Shown: piece by piece, positions 12,107-22,744 of the stretch
Layout of the letters: every line of letters starts with the position of its first letter
Numbering within the stretch: position 1 is the first letter of the stretch
DNA from: Paracyclopina nana
Taxonomy: Eukaryota; Arthropoda; Copepoda; Cyclopoida; Cyclopettidae
Assembly: GCA_019096065.1 (NCBI GenBank)
Contig: JAGUCH010000007.1
Span: forward strand, 4,362,501 to 4,426,500
Length of the DNA stretch: 64,000 nt
Direction: 5' to 3'
Notes under the pieces: model-generated
The model's database searches: none
What the model saw: the letters and a program-made list of their open reading frames with translations, nothing else
Told to the model about the DNA's origin: nothing
Program-made: the position numbers and the translations under genes

Positions 12107-12962
12107 CATGATTATTTATCTATTCATGCTGCATGCCATAACGAGGAAGTTGCTCAACGGAATTCACATCTAACTGTTGTAAAGACATCATGCCTTTTGC
12201 TAACTATTGAATTGTATCACTTCAAAATAAAACTATATTTTATTGCCACTTTTTCCTATTTGTTTGGATTAAGTGACTACAGATTATTTATCTATTCATG
12301 CTGCATGCCATAACGAGGAAGTTGCTCAACGCAATTCACATCTAACTGCTGTAAAGACATCATGCCTTTTGCTAACTATTGAATTGTATCACTTCAAAAT
12401 AAAACTATATTTTATTGCCACTTTTTCCTATTTGTTTGGATTAAGTGACTACAGATTATTTATCTATTCATGCTGCATGCCATAACGAGGAAGTTGCTCA
12501 ACGCAATTCACATCTAACTGCTGTAAAGACATCATGCCTTTTGCTAACTATTGAATTGTATCACTTCAAAATAAAACTATATTTTATTGCCACTTTTTCC
12601 TATTTGTTTGGATTAAGTGACTACAGATTATTTATCTATTCATGCTGCATGCCATAACGAGGAAGTTGCTCAACGCAATTCACATCTAACTGCTGTAAAG
12701 AAATCATGCCTTTTACTAACTATTGAATTGTATCACTTCAAAATAAAACTATATTTTATTGCCACTTTTTCCTATTTGTTTGGATTAAGTGACTACAGAT
12801 TATTTATCTATTCATGCTGCATGCCATAACGAGGAAGTTGCTCAACGCAATTCACATCTAACTGCTGTAAAGAAATCATGCCTTTTACTAACTATTGAAT
12901 TGTATCACTTCAAAATAAAACTATATTTTATTGCCACTTTTTCCTATTTGTTTGGATTAAAT
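12107..12962. repeat. tandem array, five copies of a 172-bp unit
   Basis: Five head-to-tail copies (unit starts at about 12107, 12279, 12451, 12623 and 12795) are nearly identical; the first is the most diverged and the last two share private changes. Each contains CATGCTGCATGCCATAACG and a short palindrome around AATAAAACTATATTTTATT. Open frames in the array are by-products of the repetition, since 172 is not a multiple of three. It lies 0.55 kb inside the left end of the candidate transposon. Confidence 0.95.
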
Positions 12963-13104
12963 AATTCCCTATTTCTTCATAACTAGAATGCTGTTATTTA
13001 TCTTAGTTTCCTGTTTCATCACTAAACCTGATTTTCTTATTGTTTGTTAATTTTTCATTGCTTAGTGGCAGTTAATACGTGCTACTTGACTGGAGTGGGT
13101 TACC

Positions 13105-13370
13105 ATGGATCCTAACGAGATTAGAGAAATTCTTAGACTACTTGCTGAGAATTTGCAACTAAGATTTTTGCAAAAAAGAGCTGACAACAATTTAAGGTAT
13201 AATTACTCAATATGTAAGTTTATGTACATACTTTTGATTAATGCATATACTTTATCAGATCCGCAAAAGAGAAGGCTGAAAAAGTAGAAGAGGATATAAG
13301 ACTTGTTGAGAATGCTATTGAGCATTTGAAGAGGGAATTGATCAACTTAAGCGATAAAAAGAAGGAATAG
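13105..13370 (+). CDS. small coiled-coil protein of the transposon, 67 aa, two exons
   Basis: Exons 13105-13196 and 13259-13370 join in phase 2 with GT-AG ends across a 62-nt intron. The start is MDPNEIREILRLLAENLQLR and the second exon adds KEKAEKVEEDIRLVENAIEH. Heptad-like Leu/Ile spacing and high charge (Lys/Glu) throughout predict an amphipathic coiled coil for almost the whole chain. I recognise no family. The clean junction and the intron size, matching neighbouring element genes, support a real gene. It may dimerise or bind another element-encoded protein; that is inference only. Confidence 0.6.
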
Positions 13371-13440
13371 TAAAAATGTTTTTGTAATATGAAATTACGA
13401 AATAGATTCAATTGCATAGAGAGTAGTTTATTCGCAAGAT

Positions 13441-13528
13441 ACTGATTGGGTGAAATGATCACGTGATCAAGCTTTTGGAGAAGAAGCATACATAACTATG
13501 CACTGATTGGATGATCGTGGAGCCGAGA
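13441..13528. repeat. internal direct repeat, copy A
   Basis: About 88 bp similar to 20768-20854 in the same orientation, sharing TCACGTGATCAAGCTTTTGG exactly plus GAAGAAGC, two GATTGG (inverted CCAAT) motifs and GGAGCCGA. It lies between two convergent small genes. Confidence 0.75.
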
Positions 13529-13625
13529 TGTGACCTCTGAGCCGATAAATTTTAAAATTTAAACTTTAACAAAAAAAAAGTTATATTTCAAATATTTTTG
13601 AACATATATACGAAAAATATAGAAA

Positions 13626-13937
13626 TCAAACTTCTTCCTCACTATCCGTGATGTAGACAATGGCTGGTTTCTTCTTTTCGTATTTACATCGAACGCTATT
13701 TTGCATTCCGCTCTGACATCTGTAGTTAATCGTCCCAAAGTTTTCAGGTGCCGACATCTTTTTAGAAGAATGAATTTCTTTCGTATCAGTCTCCATTTCA
13801 ATTCTTGAGAATATGAATTTTTCCGTTCTTGTCATTATTGCGTGACCAATTAGTGAATGCTTATTGCCAGCTAATTCATTAAGTTTCTTTATTAGCACTT
13901 CCCTCTTCAAAATCTTTTCTTTATCCACATTTTCCAT
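13626..13937 (-). CDS. hypothetical 103-aa transposon protein with C-terminal SUMO-interaction-like motif
   Basis: An uninterrupted frame with a true ATG (MENVDKEKILKREVLIKKLN) directly downstream of, and on the same strand as, the transposase gene, 107 nt after its stop. The N-terminal third is charged and probably helical, and there are two cysteines in mid-chain. The C-terminus reads AIVYITDSEEEV, a hydrophobic core followed by acidic residues, as in SUMO-interacting motifs. I recognise no family. Its place and strand suggest it belongs to the element and may be a partner or regulator of the transposase. Confidence 0.5.
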   Translation of the reverse strand: MENVDKEKILKREVLIKKLNELAGNKHSLIGHAIMTRTEKFIFSRIEMETDTKEIHSSKKMSAPENFGTINYRCQSGMQNSVRCKYEKKKPAIVYITDSEEEV

Positions 13938-14044
13938 CGTGCCGCTTGTTTTTGTTTACTTCATTAATGACGTGATTGATCGATTTTTACTACAAGCATG
14001 ATTTTTTCTAAAAAATGATGACATTATTCTTTTATTATTCTGTT

Positions 14045-16723
14045 TTAAACAAACAAAGTAGAAAATGATACTGCATATATTAAATTATCAACAATAGCAC
14101 ATTTGCATTTAACATCCTCTTTTAGGACAGGAACTAATTCATCTTTTATCACAACTTTGACAAACTTTCGTACCATTATTGCGTCGTAATTGAGTTCTGG
14201 TGTTTCATCGTCAACAAATTTTTCTGTTTTCACCTTATGGCAGTAGAAATATTCATCTTTGTCTGATATGACTTCGTAAAATATGAGATTATTCGCAAGA
14301 ATAAATGCATCATTGCTGTTATTTTTTCCTTGCTTACTAGTTATACGAATAACTCTTGCACAGTGATGCTTTTGCATGGTCAAAACATTAGCTTTGTTGA
14401 TGAGTTGTTTTCCATACGACTATATGTCAAAAAATGATATATTATACAGAAAAAATATATAAATGCTATATGTACCTGCGTGTTATTTTCCAAAAATCGC
14501 TTCAGATAACCATAGTTGTTTTCAAATTGTTCAGCAGAAATGTCATCGAACTCATGATCTTCGCGAACAAGAAATACGTGGCTGAAAGCATGGAGGTTAT
14601 AGGTACACTTCTTATCTCCAAATTGTTCGCACCACATTTCATAGAAAATGTCTAATACTTTTTCAAGTGGCAAATATGTTTTTTCATGACAGAATTCAAT
14701 CATCTGGTTGTCTAGAAGAACAGCTTTGCACAAAAATCCAAAAAACTTGAATAATCGCCTCAAATGCCTCTGCGAAATTGTCCTATTTGCTGATACAATA
14801 TCACTAAATGCTTCAGCCATATGCCAGAATGCACAGCACGTTATAGTCACAAATTCCTCTGACTTCAAATGAATAAATGACCGCTCAAGATCTCTCGGTT
14901 TCCTAGAAAATTCTGATGGCAGTTGTATCTTTGTCCATGTTGCATCAAATCTAGATTGATATACAAAGTCATTAAAGTAACTCTAATATATAGGAGATTT
15001 ATACTTTTTAAATACTGTGACGACTCTTTGCGGAAAAGTTTTGACTTTGCCAGATATACCAAGCATTAGTTTAAGTAGGCCTTTTGCTAGGCCTAAAAAC
15101 AAATTATGCATTGGCTCCACAGGAAAATCTCGGATAATATCAAAATGTGGCAATCTAAGAAATGGAGAACTGCCAACAACTCCAAATTTGGCATAGTCTG
15201 TCAATTGCTTATCCGAGGTTTTGATCTTCTCAACAATGCGCATCCAACCAATATGTGTTCGTAGGTGATATTTCTTCTTTGTTGGTGGGTATGCAATGCA
15301 TCCAGGTCCCAAGCTTGTTCCAACAGCATAGCACCTCTCACATGAGCAGTATCCACCATGTCCTTTAAAACACTTCCCTGATGAACGGCATGGAGCATCG
15401 GCAATTGCACATTGGCAAATAAATCCATCCATCAGTCCATCATAAATAATCTTCTCCATCAATGAATTAAAATCAACCTTTGATTTCTTCCTTTAAATTA
15501 TTAATCAATATTTTCATAAATATTGATAATTTATTGAGAAAAAGAATACCTGTACTTATGAAGACCCACATTATACACAAACCGGCAACCAACGAATCTT
15601 ACACACAAAACAGTGGCTTTGTCTATTCCCGATTCAGTGACTGGAACTCCATCGAATGATAAATCATATTTCACATTCATAACGCTGTTGTTGTCGATCG
15701 ATATGTTGTGGTTTTTCGCATGAAATTTGTAAAGCTCTAGAATTGATAACTTAGTCCATTCAGATAAGATTTCATACTTCTTAGCTGGGTATTTCTTGCG
15801 TGGAAATGAGTCTTTGTCAGTTAAGTTGATAATCAATCCATTTTCTTTCTCCAAAAGTTGATAATCCATTTTTGGTTTTGGTATAGTCATATAGAATTTC
15901 CTTTTAATAGTTGCAAATGACTTTAAATTAGGAAATTTGTCATGCATTGAGGCTCTCAAAAAATTCCACATAGCCCGTGCTGAATTTTCAGACATCATGA
16001 GTTCAGTGTAAGCCATGATGAAGCTGTCACTTATATGGTCACATGCTGCGTCATCTGGCATTGATGACGCTTCCTCAAATATGGCAATAAACTTTTCAAT
16101 GGAATAGTTCTCTTTAAGTCTATGTTTTGTTACATCCAGAAACATATATTTCCTATCAGCTGTGTAGTATCCATCTTTGACACCAAATCCGGAATCATGA
16201 TCACAAATAAAAACCTATGAATAGACAATGCTTCATATAATAATGGGTGATTATATAAATTAAATAGCTAACCTCTTTGTCTGATTCGACATTTTCATGG
16301 TTAATAACCGTACCGACGTCACCTATCAATTGCTCAATTGATGAATTAATATCTCTAATTGATTCTCCTTCAGTGCTGCTGCTGCTGCTGCAATCGTCAT
16401 TCTAGAAAAACTTTTGATTATAAATGCCGATAACTACTTAAAATATAGATTACTTCTTTCTGATATTTCGTTTCATGATCACTGGAGCTATTAGATGTTG
16501 AACGTTTCCGCTTATTTACATCTGAAAGTCTGTCATTTTGGAAATCTGTTGCTTCATTTCCATTTGACAACTCAATGTCCATGCCATCGTCGTAAAATGC
16601 CTTTTGTTTAGACAATTCTGTATTCAAGAATTCATTTTCCGTTTCTGAATTGCTATCAAGTTCACGTAATTGTCGCTGTATGCGTCTTTGACGAAGTAAT
16701 GACATGCGATCCTTTGAGGACAT
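14045..16723 (-). CDS. CACTA/EnSpm-like DDE transposase, 796 aa, six exons
   Basis: Minus-strand exons: 16723-16454, 16401-16273, 16214-15550, 15490-15046, 14982-14476 and 14419-14045; all phases fit. The fourth donor (GTCAAA) is the least certain. An acidic, Ser-rich N-terminus precedes the catalytic core. Segments match the CACTA/EnSpm plan: LSFDGVPV (Asp about 321), CAIADAPC (Asp about 386) followed by a Cys cluster (FKGHGGYCSCERC), FPVEPMHNLFLG, then NLHAFSH and AEQFENNYGYLKRF (Glu about 657). These would be the DDE triad and zinc motif. No stop codon interrupts the joined frame, so the gene could still be functional. It is divergent from accessory copy 1, whose start lies 500 bp away. 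Confidence 0.8.
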
Positions 16724-17222
16724 TTTAAACGTTTCAGTTCAAATTCGTGTATTTGTATTTTGATTTTATGAAAACTGACATATCATATATGAGATCATCA
16801 TTAAGACATTACATACGAAATATAGAAAATCAAGTAGTTACCACTGTAAACATATTATTATTCAATAATGCAAATAATAAGTTTGAATATACTGAGATAC
16901 AAATAAAATGATTCGTCAGTCTATTTAAAAATTGAATTTCTATATATTAAGTAAATGTCCGAAATAACTATAACCAATTTTAAAAACAAATAATATTTAC
17001 AGTGAGCAGCTCTATTCTATTAGATGCGCGAGTAGACGTGCCGGTACTGCATCCAGCCAAGCTAATCAAGCAGACGCCATTTTGTTTTCGGCAGTTAGTG
17101 CCGGCGCATGTTCTGCCAGTGCGGCCGGTACAGCAAAGCTATATCTGCCGGCCCAAACTAGTTTAGTTGAGAAGTTATACTGAGCGGGAAAATTGAGCGC
17201 CAACATCCATTTCCGGTCAATA

Positions 17223-19966
17223 ATGGTGAAGACGAAAGAACAGTTGCTTTACGAAAAACGAAAAAAGTTTCGTGCCGACTTTAATATGCCGCCACCGACG
17301 CCATTGCCATCACCCGGAGCAAGTCCATCGACCAGCGAGGAAATCTTTCCTCTTTCAATTGGTGTGGCAATCCCAGATGACGAAGATTGGACTGGATTAC
17401 CAAAGGAGGACGCCGTCGCCCGTCAGGGAAAATCCGAGTACAATCGGGTTTTGATCGTCATGCCTGAGGAGTTGGAGCCAGTCTCAATTTATCCGATCAC
17501 CACGATCTGCGGCTATACCGGTAAATCGATGTCGGACATTTTTGGATTCGAGCCCAAGGGACGGTTGAGCGATAAACTGCGCTTAAAGGAGGGGAAAATG
17601 AACATTAGCAATCGAATCAAGAGGAAGGCCTTCATTTTCTGCCGAGTCGAGAATCGTAAGTATATAAAATCAAACTTTTATATACTTCATTGACAAATTT
17701 TTGATTTACAGGAGTTGGACGCGCGAGGATAACCACATTGCTCAAGTTCCTCAATGACCACTTCCACGCAAAGAACGAGTCCGCACGTATTGACGTCTAC
17801 AACCAAATGGTGACGAACTATACGGAGAAAGTAATGGCCGACTATACTTTCCCAAGCCGTGATCCAAACGGGGAGTTTTACTTCCACCGGTTGACTGATA
17901 TCAAGGATAGGAGAGACTCTCTTGCCGAAAGCGTAACTGACGCTATAACTATGGTAACATTGACAATTTATATACTTATTTTTGAGTTAAAACACACATT
18001 AATTTCAGGATGATGCCGATGAGCCACAATCGTCGACGCCGTTATCGAGTCCAAAAAGGAGGAGCACAAGGTCGTCGAGGACAAAGGGCAGCCCACTGAA
18101 AGTGCAAATGCTGTTCCAAACGAGGGAGAAAGCTAAGGCCAGCGAGGAGGTCACCGAGGAGGCATCCCATGACACCACGGCAGTCTTGGACACTGCAGTT
18201 GAAGAGTCGACTCAACCAGATGATGATCCCAATCCCGCACTTGTACGAAATCCATCGATTACCTTTCATCCGCCCGAGTTTGGAACTGCGACGTCCTTGA
18301 CGAAATCTCAAATCGATGAGATTGCAAATTCGGTTGCCGAGAAGGTGATGCCGCGCCTGATGGAATGCTTTTCGCAAAGGGATCAGCGGCTCATTGATGT
18401 CCTCGTAATGATCAAGGATGACGTGCAGTCCATCAAGGCTGACATTACGAACGGAAAAGAGGTCACTGCCACATTCCAAGATACGCTCGGCGAGGTAACT
18501 CAAAAATGCGAGAACTTTGGCAAAATATCGGAACTGTGCGAGGGAATCAACAAGATGACACTCTCCACAAAGGATGCGTTGACGGTAAGCTTACAATAAA
18601 AGAGATATTGTAGATAAATAATACTGATATTATATTTATAATTAGAAAAAGGCTGTTGATCAACAACAAGCGCTGGTGACGTGCAAGGCAATACTCGAGA
18701 AGGTCTCGATGATAGAGGATGCCTTGAAGGACATCAAATCGTCCAAGGTAGAGCGCGTGTCGTTGGCAAGGAGGATTGTGTGCAAGTACGTTCCCGTCGA
18801 TCATGTCACTGCTGGACATGACATGTTCTTTGGCTGCAATGTCATCAGGGAGATCTTGCTCGGGGCCATTGTCACCATTGTTGACAATATTCGATTCGAG
18901 GTATTGTCATCAAAAATGCCAAGCAAGATTTCCAGTTTCCTGTTCACCAGTAATGCCTTGGCGCACATGATTTTCGGCAAGACGACAACGTAAGTAAAAA
19001 AACAAGATTTTATATACATTTTATATAGAAACTTTTACTTTACAGTGGAAATGCCTTGAAGGTTTGGTTCAAGAGGAAACTCCCAACTGGATGTATAAAG
19101 TTCATCTCCGAGGTCGTCTCTGATAACCATCAGAGACGAAACATGACTGAGCAGCAAATTCTCCGAATCTCGGTCAGTGAGATCAACAAGAAGGTTGCTG
19201 ACGGCTTCAGCGCTGCTCGCCAGCGCTTGATCAAAGAGGTATGCCGTGTGGCAAATGACTGGGAAATGGCCATGTCTGTACTGTACGACGAGGCGATGGA
19301 GTTTTGGACTCACAATCAGGTAGTTTATTCAGAAAATATACTTAGCCTTAGTACATAATTATAAAATATGTTATTATTTAGCATGTTAACCTCGATCCGA
19401 ACATGACGTATGAGGAGTTCAAAGATCAGTACGGGCATTCAGATGATCTTCAGGCCAAATTTGAAGCGGATCCTCTTGGAGTGGACATTGCCAAGGAGAA
19501 TGTTCTAAGGAAATTCAAGGGAGCGCATGGTTCTCCTATTGGATCGATCGAGGAAGCATGCCGTATAATTGCCGCTGTCTGTCACGCGCTAGGGCGTGAC
19601 CCAAAAGAGGTCGAATTCGATGAGCTCGATGGGATTAAAAATGTAAGTAGTAATCTATAAAACAACAAAACATGAAATAATATTCCGTGTATATAGAGAG
19701 TTGAAACTAATGATGATCTTTTTTTTTTTCAGCCATACGATATCTACTCCAGATACATTTCTGGCCTCGACATGAATGCAGTCCTCGAAAACATTCAAAG
19801 AGGCTGTGGCGTGAGGGACGACGATGATCATGACACTGATGACGATACCGATGACACCGTGACGCCACCAACCAAACCGTCAAAGCAGCCGGGCAAAAGG
19901 AAGTCGTCCGACATCAGTTCCCCTGCCTCAAGCGTCAACGCAAGCCATTGTCAGCGGCTGCAGTGA
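17223..19966 (+). CDS. transposon accessory protein family, copy 1, about 787 aa, seven exons
   Basis: Exons 17223-17655, 17712-17953, 18009-18584, 18646-18989, 19046-19319, 19382-19642 and 19733-19966; phases 1,0,0,2,0,0 all fit GT-AG introns of about 50-90 nt. The N-terminal domain (GYTGKSMSDIFGFEPKGRLS) and the next exon (RITTLLKFLNDHFHAKN) are shared with copies 2 and 3. A variable acidic/basic linker and a coiled-coil-like stretch follow. The best conserved region (exons 4-5; MFFGCNVIREILL, FKRKLPTGCIKFISEVV) resembles a BEN-type helical DNA-binding module, but only loosely. The frame stops at 19966, while a Lys-rich tail continues in another frame to 20142, suggesting a one-base shift. 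I do not recognise the family by name. Confidence 0.7.
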
Positions 19967-20142
19967 AGAAAGCGCTGCTCGAGGCCAAAAAGACTGAGTC
20001 CGCCAAGAAGAAGACGGCAGCAAAGGCTACACCAGCCAAAAAGGATGTGGTTGCGTCCACATCAGGGATGCGAGCTGCGACACGATCGCAATTAACGAAG
20101 CCGCCAAAAGATGACAGCTCATCAGAGGCTGAAGAAAATTAA

Positions 20143-20767
20143 GGATTTCTTTTTTTTTATGCTATTTCGGAAAAAGAATTGAGTACCCATTACTCCGCCC
20201 AAAATTTTAGTGCTCAAATAAGTTAAAATATGCATGTGACCTAAGAATTAATAGAATATAAGCATGATATGTATGATTCGGTCTAATATTTTTATTGACT
20301 CATTCATTTTATTCAAATTGTTTGTCGCTTATTGAAATGATCTTGAATTTTTTTAAAAACATCTCTTTTACGTTGCGTCTCTATATATTGTCAATATTCT
20401 CTCATTTTTGAGAATTGATTAATTATATATTGACTTCAATATTTTACATTAGAGTTTTTAAAAAAAGAATTGGACAATAATTTAGTAGTTTTTAAATGTT
20501 AAGCTTTAAATTACTTTATATTAAATAATACTTATGCAATTAGATGTTTCAAAATCGGCATTTTGCGCACTTGATTGCTCCGCATGAACATTAGCAACTT
20601 TCTTTTCTTTTCAAACGCGCAACATGACGCTTTTCAGAGATGCACTTTAAGTAATTTCATTGTAAGTGCTGATTGTAAGTAATTATGCATAAAATTTGGC
20701 ATTATCGTTCATTAGCTTTGATTACGTTTAGATTTGTTAGCTCCAGCAGAAATGACGCATTCTGCAT
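20143..20767. other. AT-rich spacer between copies 1 and 2
   Basis: About 620 bp of low-complexity AT-rich DNA with short palindromic stretches. I see no gene in it. Confidence 0.4.
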
Positions 20768-20854
20768 TGTGATTGGCTGTACTTGTCACGTGATCAAGCT
20801 TTTGGGGAAGAAGCCTATATTCACGTGCGCTGATTGGCTGTTGTTGGAGCCGAC
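20768..20854. repeat. internal direct repeat, copy B
   Basis: Matches copy A at 13441-13528 in the same orientation. It lies after copy 1 and about 500 bp before copy 2, and carries inverted CCAAT motifs and a CACGTG. It could be promoter-like, or a trace of segmental duplication within the element. Confidence 0.7.
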
Positions 20855-21356
20855 GCTGGCAATAGTGATCATTCTCTTTTTACGGTAATAATGGTGCCAA
20901 TGATGACGTCTCATTTTAATAATTGTAATGTCCTTAATTTAATTCGATAAATAATTACTTCATATAGTAACATGCATTACTATCATCTAATAAGAACGAT
21001 CCGACGCATGGCAAAGTAACCGTTCGATTATTTCATTAATTAGTGTTGAAATGAAGAAGTAACAGCGTAATCTTACAAATGCACTGATTCAAAGTAGATA
21101 TTTATTTAATTTTTATAGATACAGATCTAACTATTTTATAACAATAAACATTTTATTATTCTTAATCTTTTTCGAGGTTGAGTGACAAATAAAATTCAAA
21201 ATAGTTCCGACATTCAGCATTGCTGAGTACCGCCAAAAACATAACAGCAGCCGTCGACTGCCTTCTCTGCCAGCAGACTGGCGCAAAATATCAGCATATT
21301 TCTCAGCAGAATTGTTTGGCCTTCGAAAAACACGTGTCGAGCTAATACGAGAAGCA

Positions 21357-22498
21357 ATGGCGAATCGTGGATTACGAAAAGTCGTGAACTTGCCACAAAA
21401 ATTGGGTATAGTTGTCCCATTGCTTGAAGAGACGATTCATCTGCCGAAGTCTAAGAGTGTTGTGCGGCCCAAAAACGGAAAGTTCGATCGATTGTTCCTA
21501 TTCAATCCTTTCAATGACAAAGATGTCATGTTCTGTCAAGGATTTGACTATTTTTGCAACTACACCGATCGTACGCTCATGGATATTTTTGACTTTGATC
21601 CACGGAAACAGTTGTCAGTGGACAACCGATTGAAAGGTCATTACGTTCTCAATAACGGACGTGAGGAGCAGTTCTTTGCATTTGCACGAGTTCAAGAAAG
21701 TAAGTCACTGTGATATCTACATATAATAATTATATTTGACATAGTATTGCTTGTTTTAGGAGTTTCTCAGACTCGTGTTAATCGGCTCATTGGTTTTTTG
21801 AACGCACATTTCAAGTCATGCGAGTCTGAAGATGATCGGCGTGCAATGTACAAGGAATTGGTCGCGAACTATTCGGAAAAGTTGATGGGACTGTACACCT
21901 ATCCGCCAAGAGACCCGCAGACGAATGAATTCAACTTTCATTGTCGCAGAATGGCTCTACGAACTCGTCTGGTGATTGATCTTTCATCAGATAGTGAGGT
22001 AATATTATAATTAAAATTGCGAGTTTATACATTTTTAAGCTTTTTATTGTTAAAATAGAATGAAGTTGCGAAAGTTGAAGAAATCGTAGATCGTGAGGTA
22101 CCTGCTGATGGCAATGGCAATCAAGACGCCCTTGTGCAGGCAATTGTCGATAAAATAAGTCCGTTAATCAAAAGCTACTGCGATCAGCGACAAAGTATGA
22201 TTGATGAACTGATTGGATCAATCCATGACGATGTGAAGGTCATCAAAGGTTCCTCGAGATGATCAAGATTGATAATTTGGAAGCCATGCAATCGATGAAT
22301 GAGTGCATCAACAATGTCAGCCAATCTGTTGAATCTTTGTATGCAGTCAAATGGGCTACCAACAACGTTGATACGAATAGTCAATCAATTCTTGAAACCT
22401 GCAATGCAATGGCTGATGCAATCGTCACTATTGGTGAGCAGGTCATCAATATTCGTTCGTCATTGAGGGAAATTGGGAATTCAAACCAAAAGTAAGAT
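21357..22498 (+). pseudogene. accessory protein family, copy 2, frame-broken and 3'-truncated
   Basis: Exons 21357-21699 and 21760-21998 join in phase 1, and 22059 onward continues in phase 0, at the same intron positions as copies 1 and 3. Similarity to the family is clear (RTLMDIFDFDPRKQLS; RVNRLIGFLNAHFKS). The third exon runs into TGA at 22260-22262, and homologous sequence continues in another frame from 22259 to 22495. There the copy ends, without the region equivalent to exons 4-7. Exon 2 ends in RLVIDLSSDSE, a SUMO-interaction-like motif. It is probably a decayed copy, although a short N-terminal protein could still be made. Confidence 0.7.
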
Positions 22499-22744
22499 TC
22501 AGTATTAGTGAATCTATATTATCACTATGTAATGAATCCGAGAATAAACTCAATGCCATGTTCAAAATCTTCATAGTTATTGACAGATTGTAGAGTTTTT
22601 ATAGACACACGCACATTTCGTGATAGTTTTTAAAAACATCCATTGATTTATATCTATTGCTCATTCAACTGAGACATACAGCATCATACTCATCACTTTA
22701 AATGCCAGCTGATATTTCCAACTCATCACGGAACACGTGGGAAA

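Noticed and set aside
12273-12986. Four overlapping 65-70-codon frames in the tandem repeat
   Set aside because: They are created by the 172-bp periodicity; each frame ends in the next unit and the unit length is not a multiple of three.
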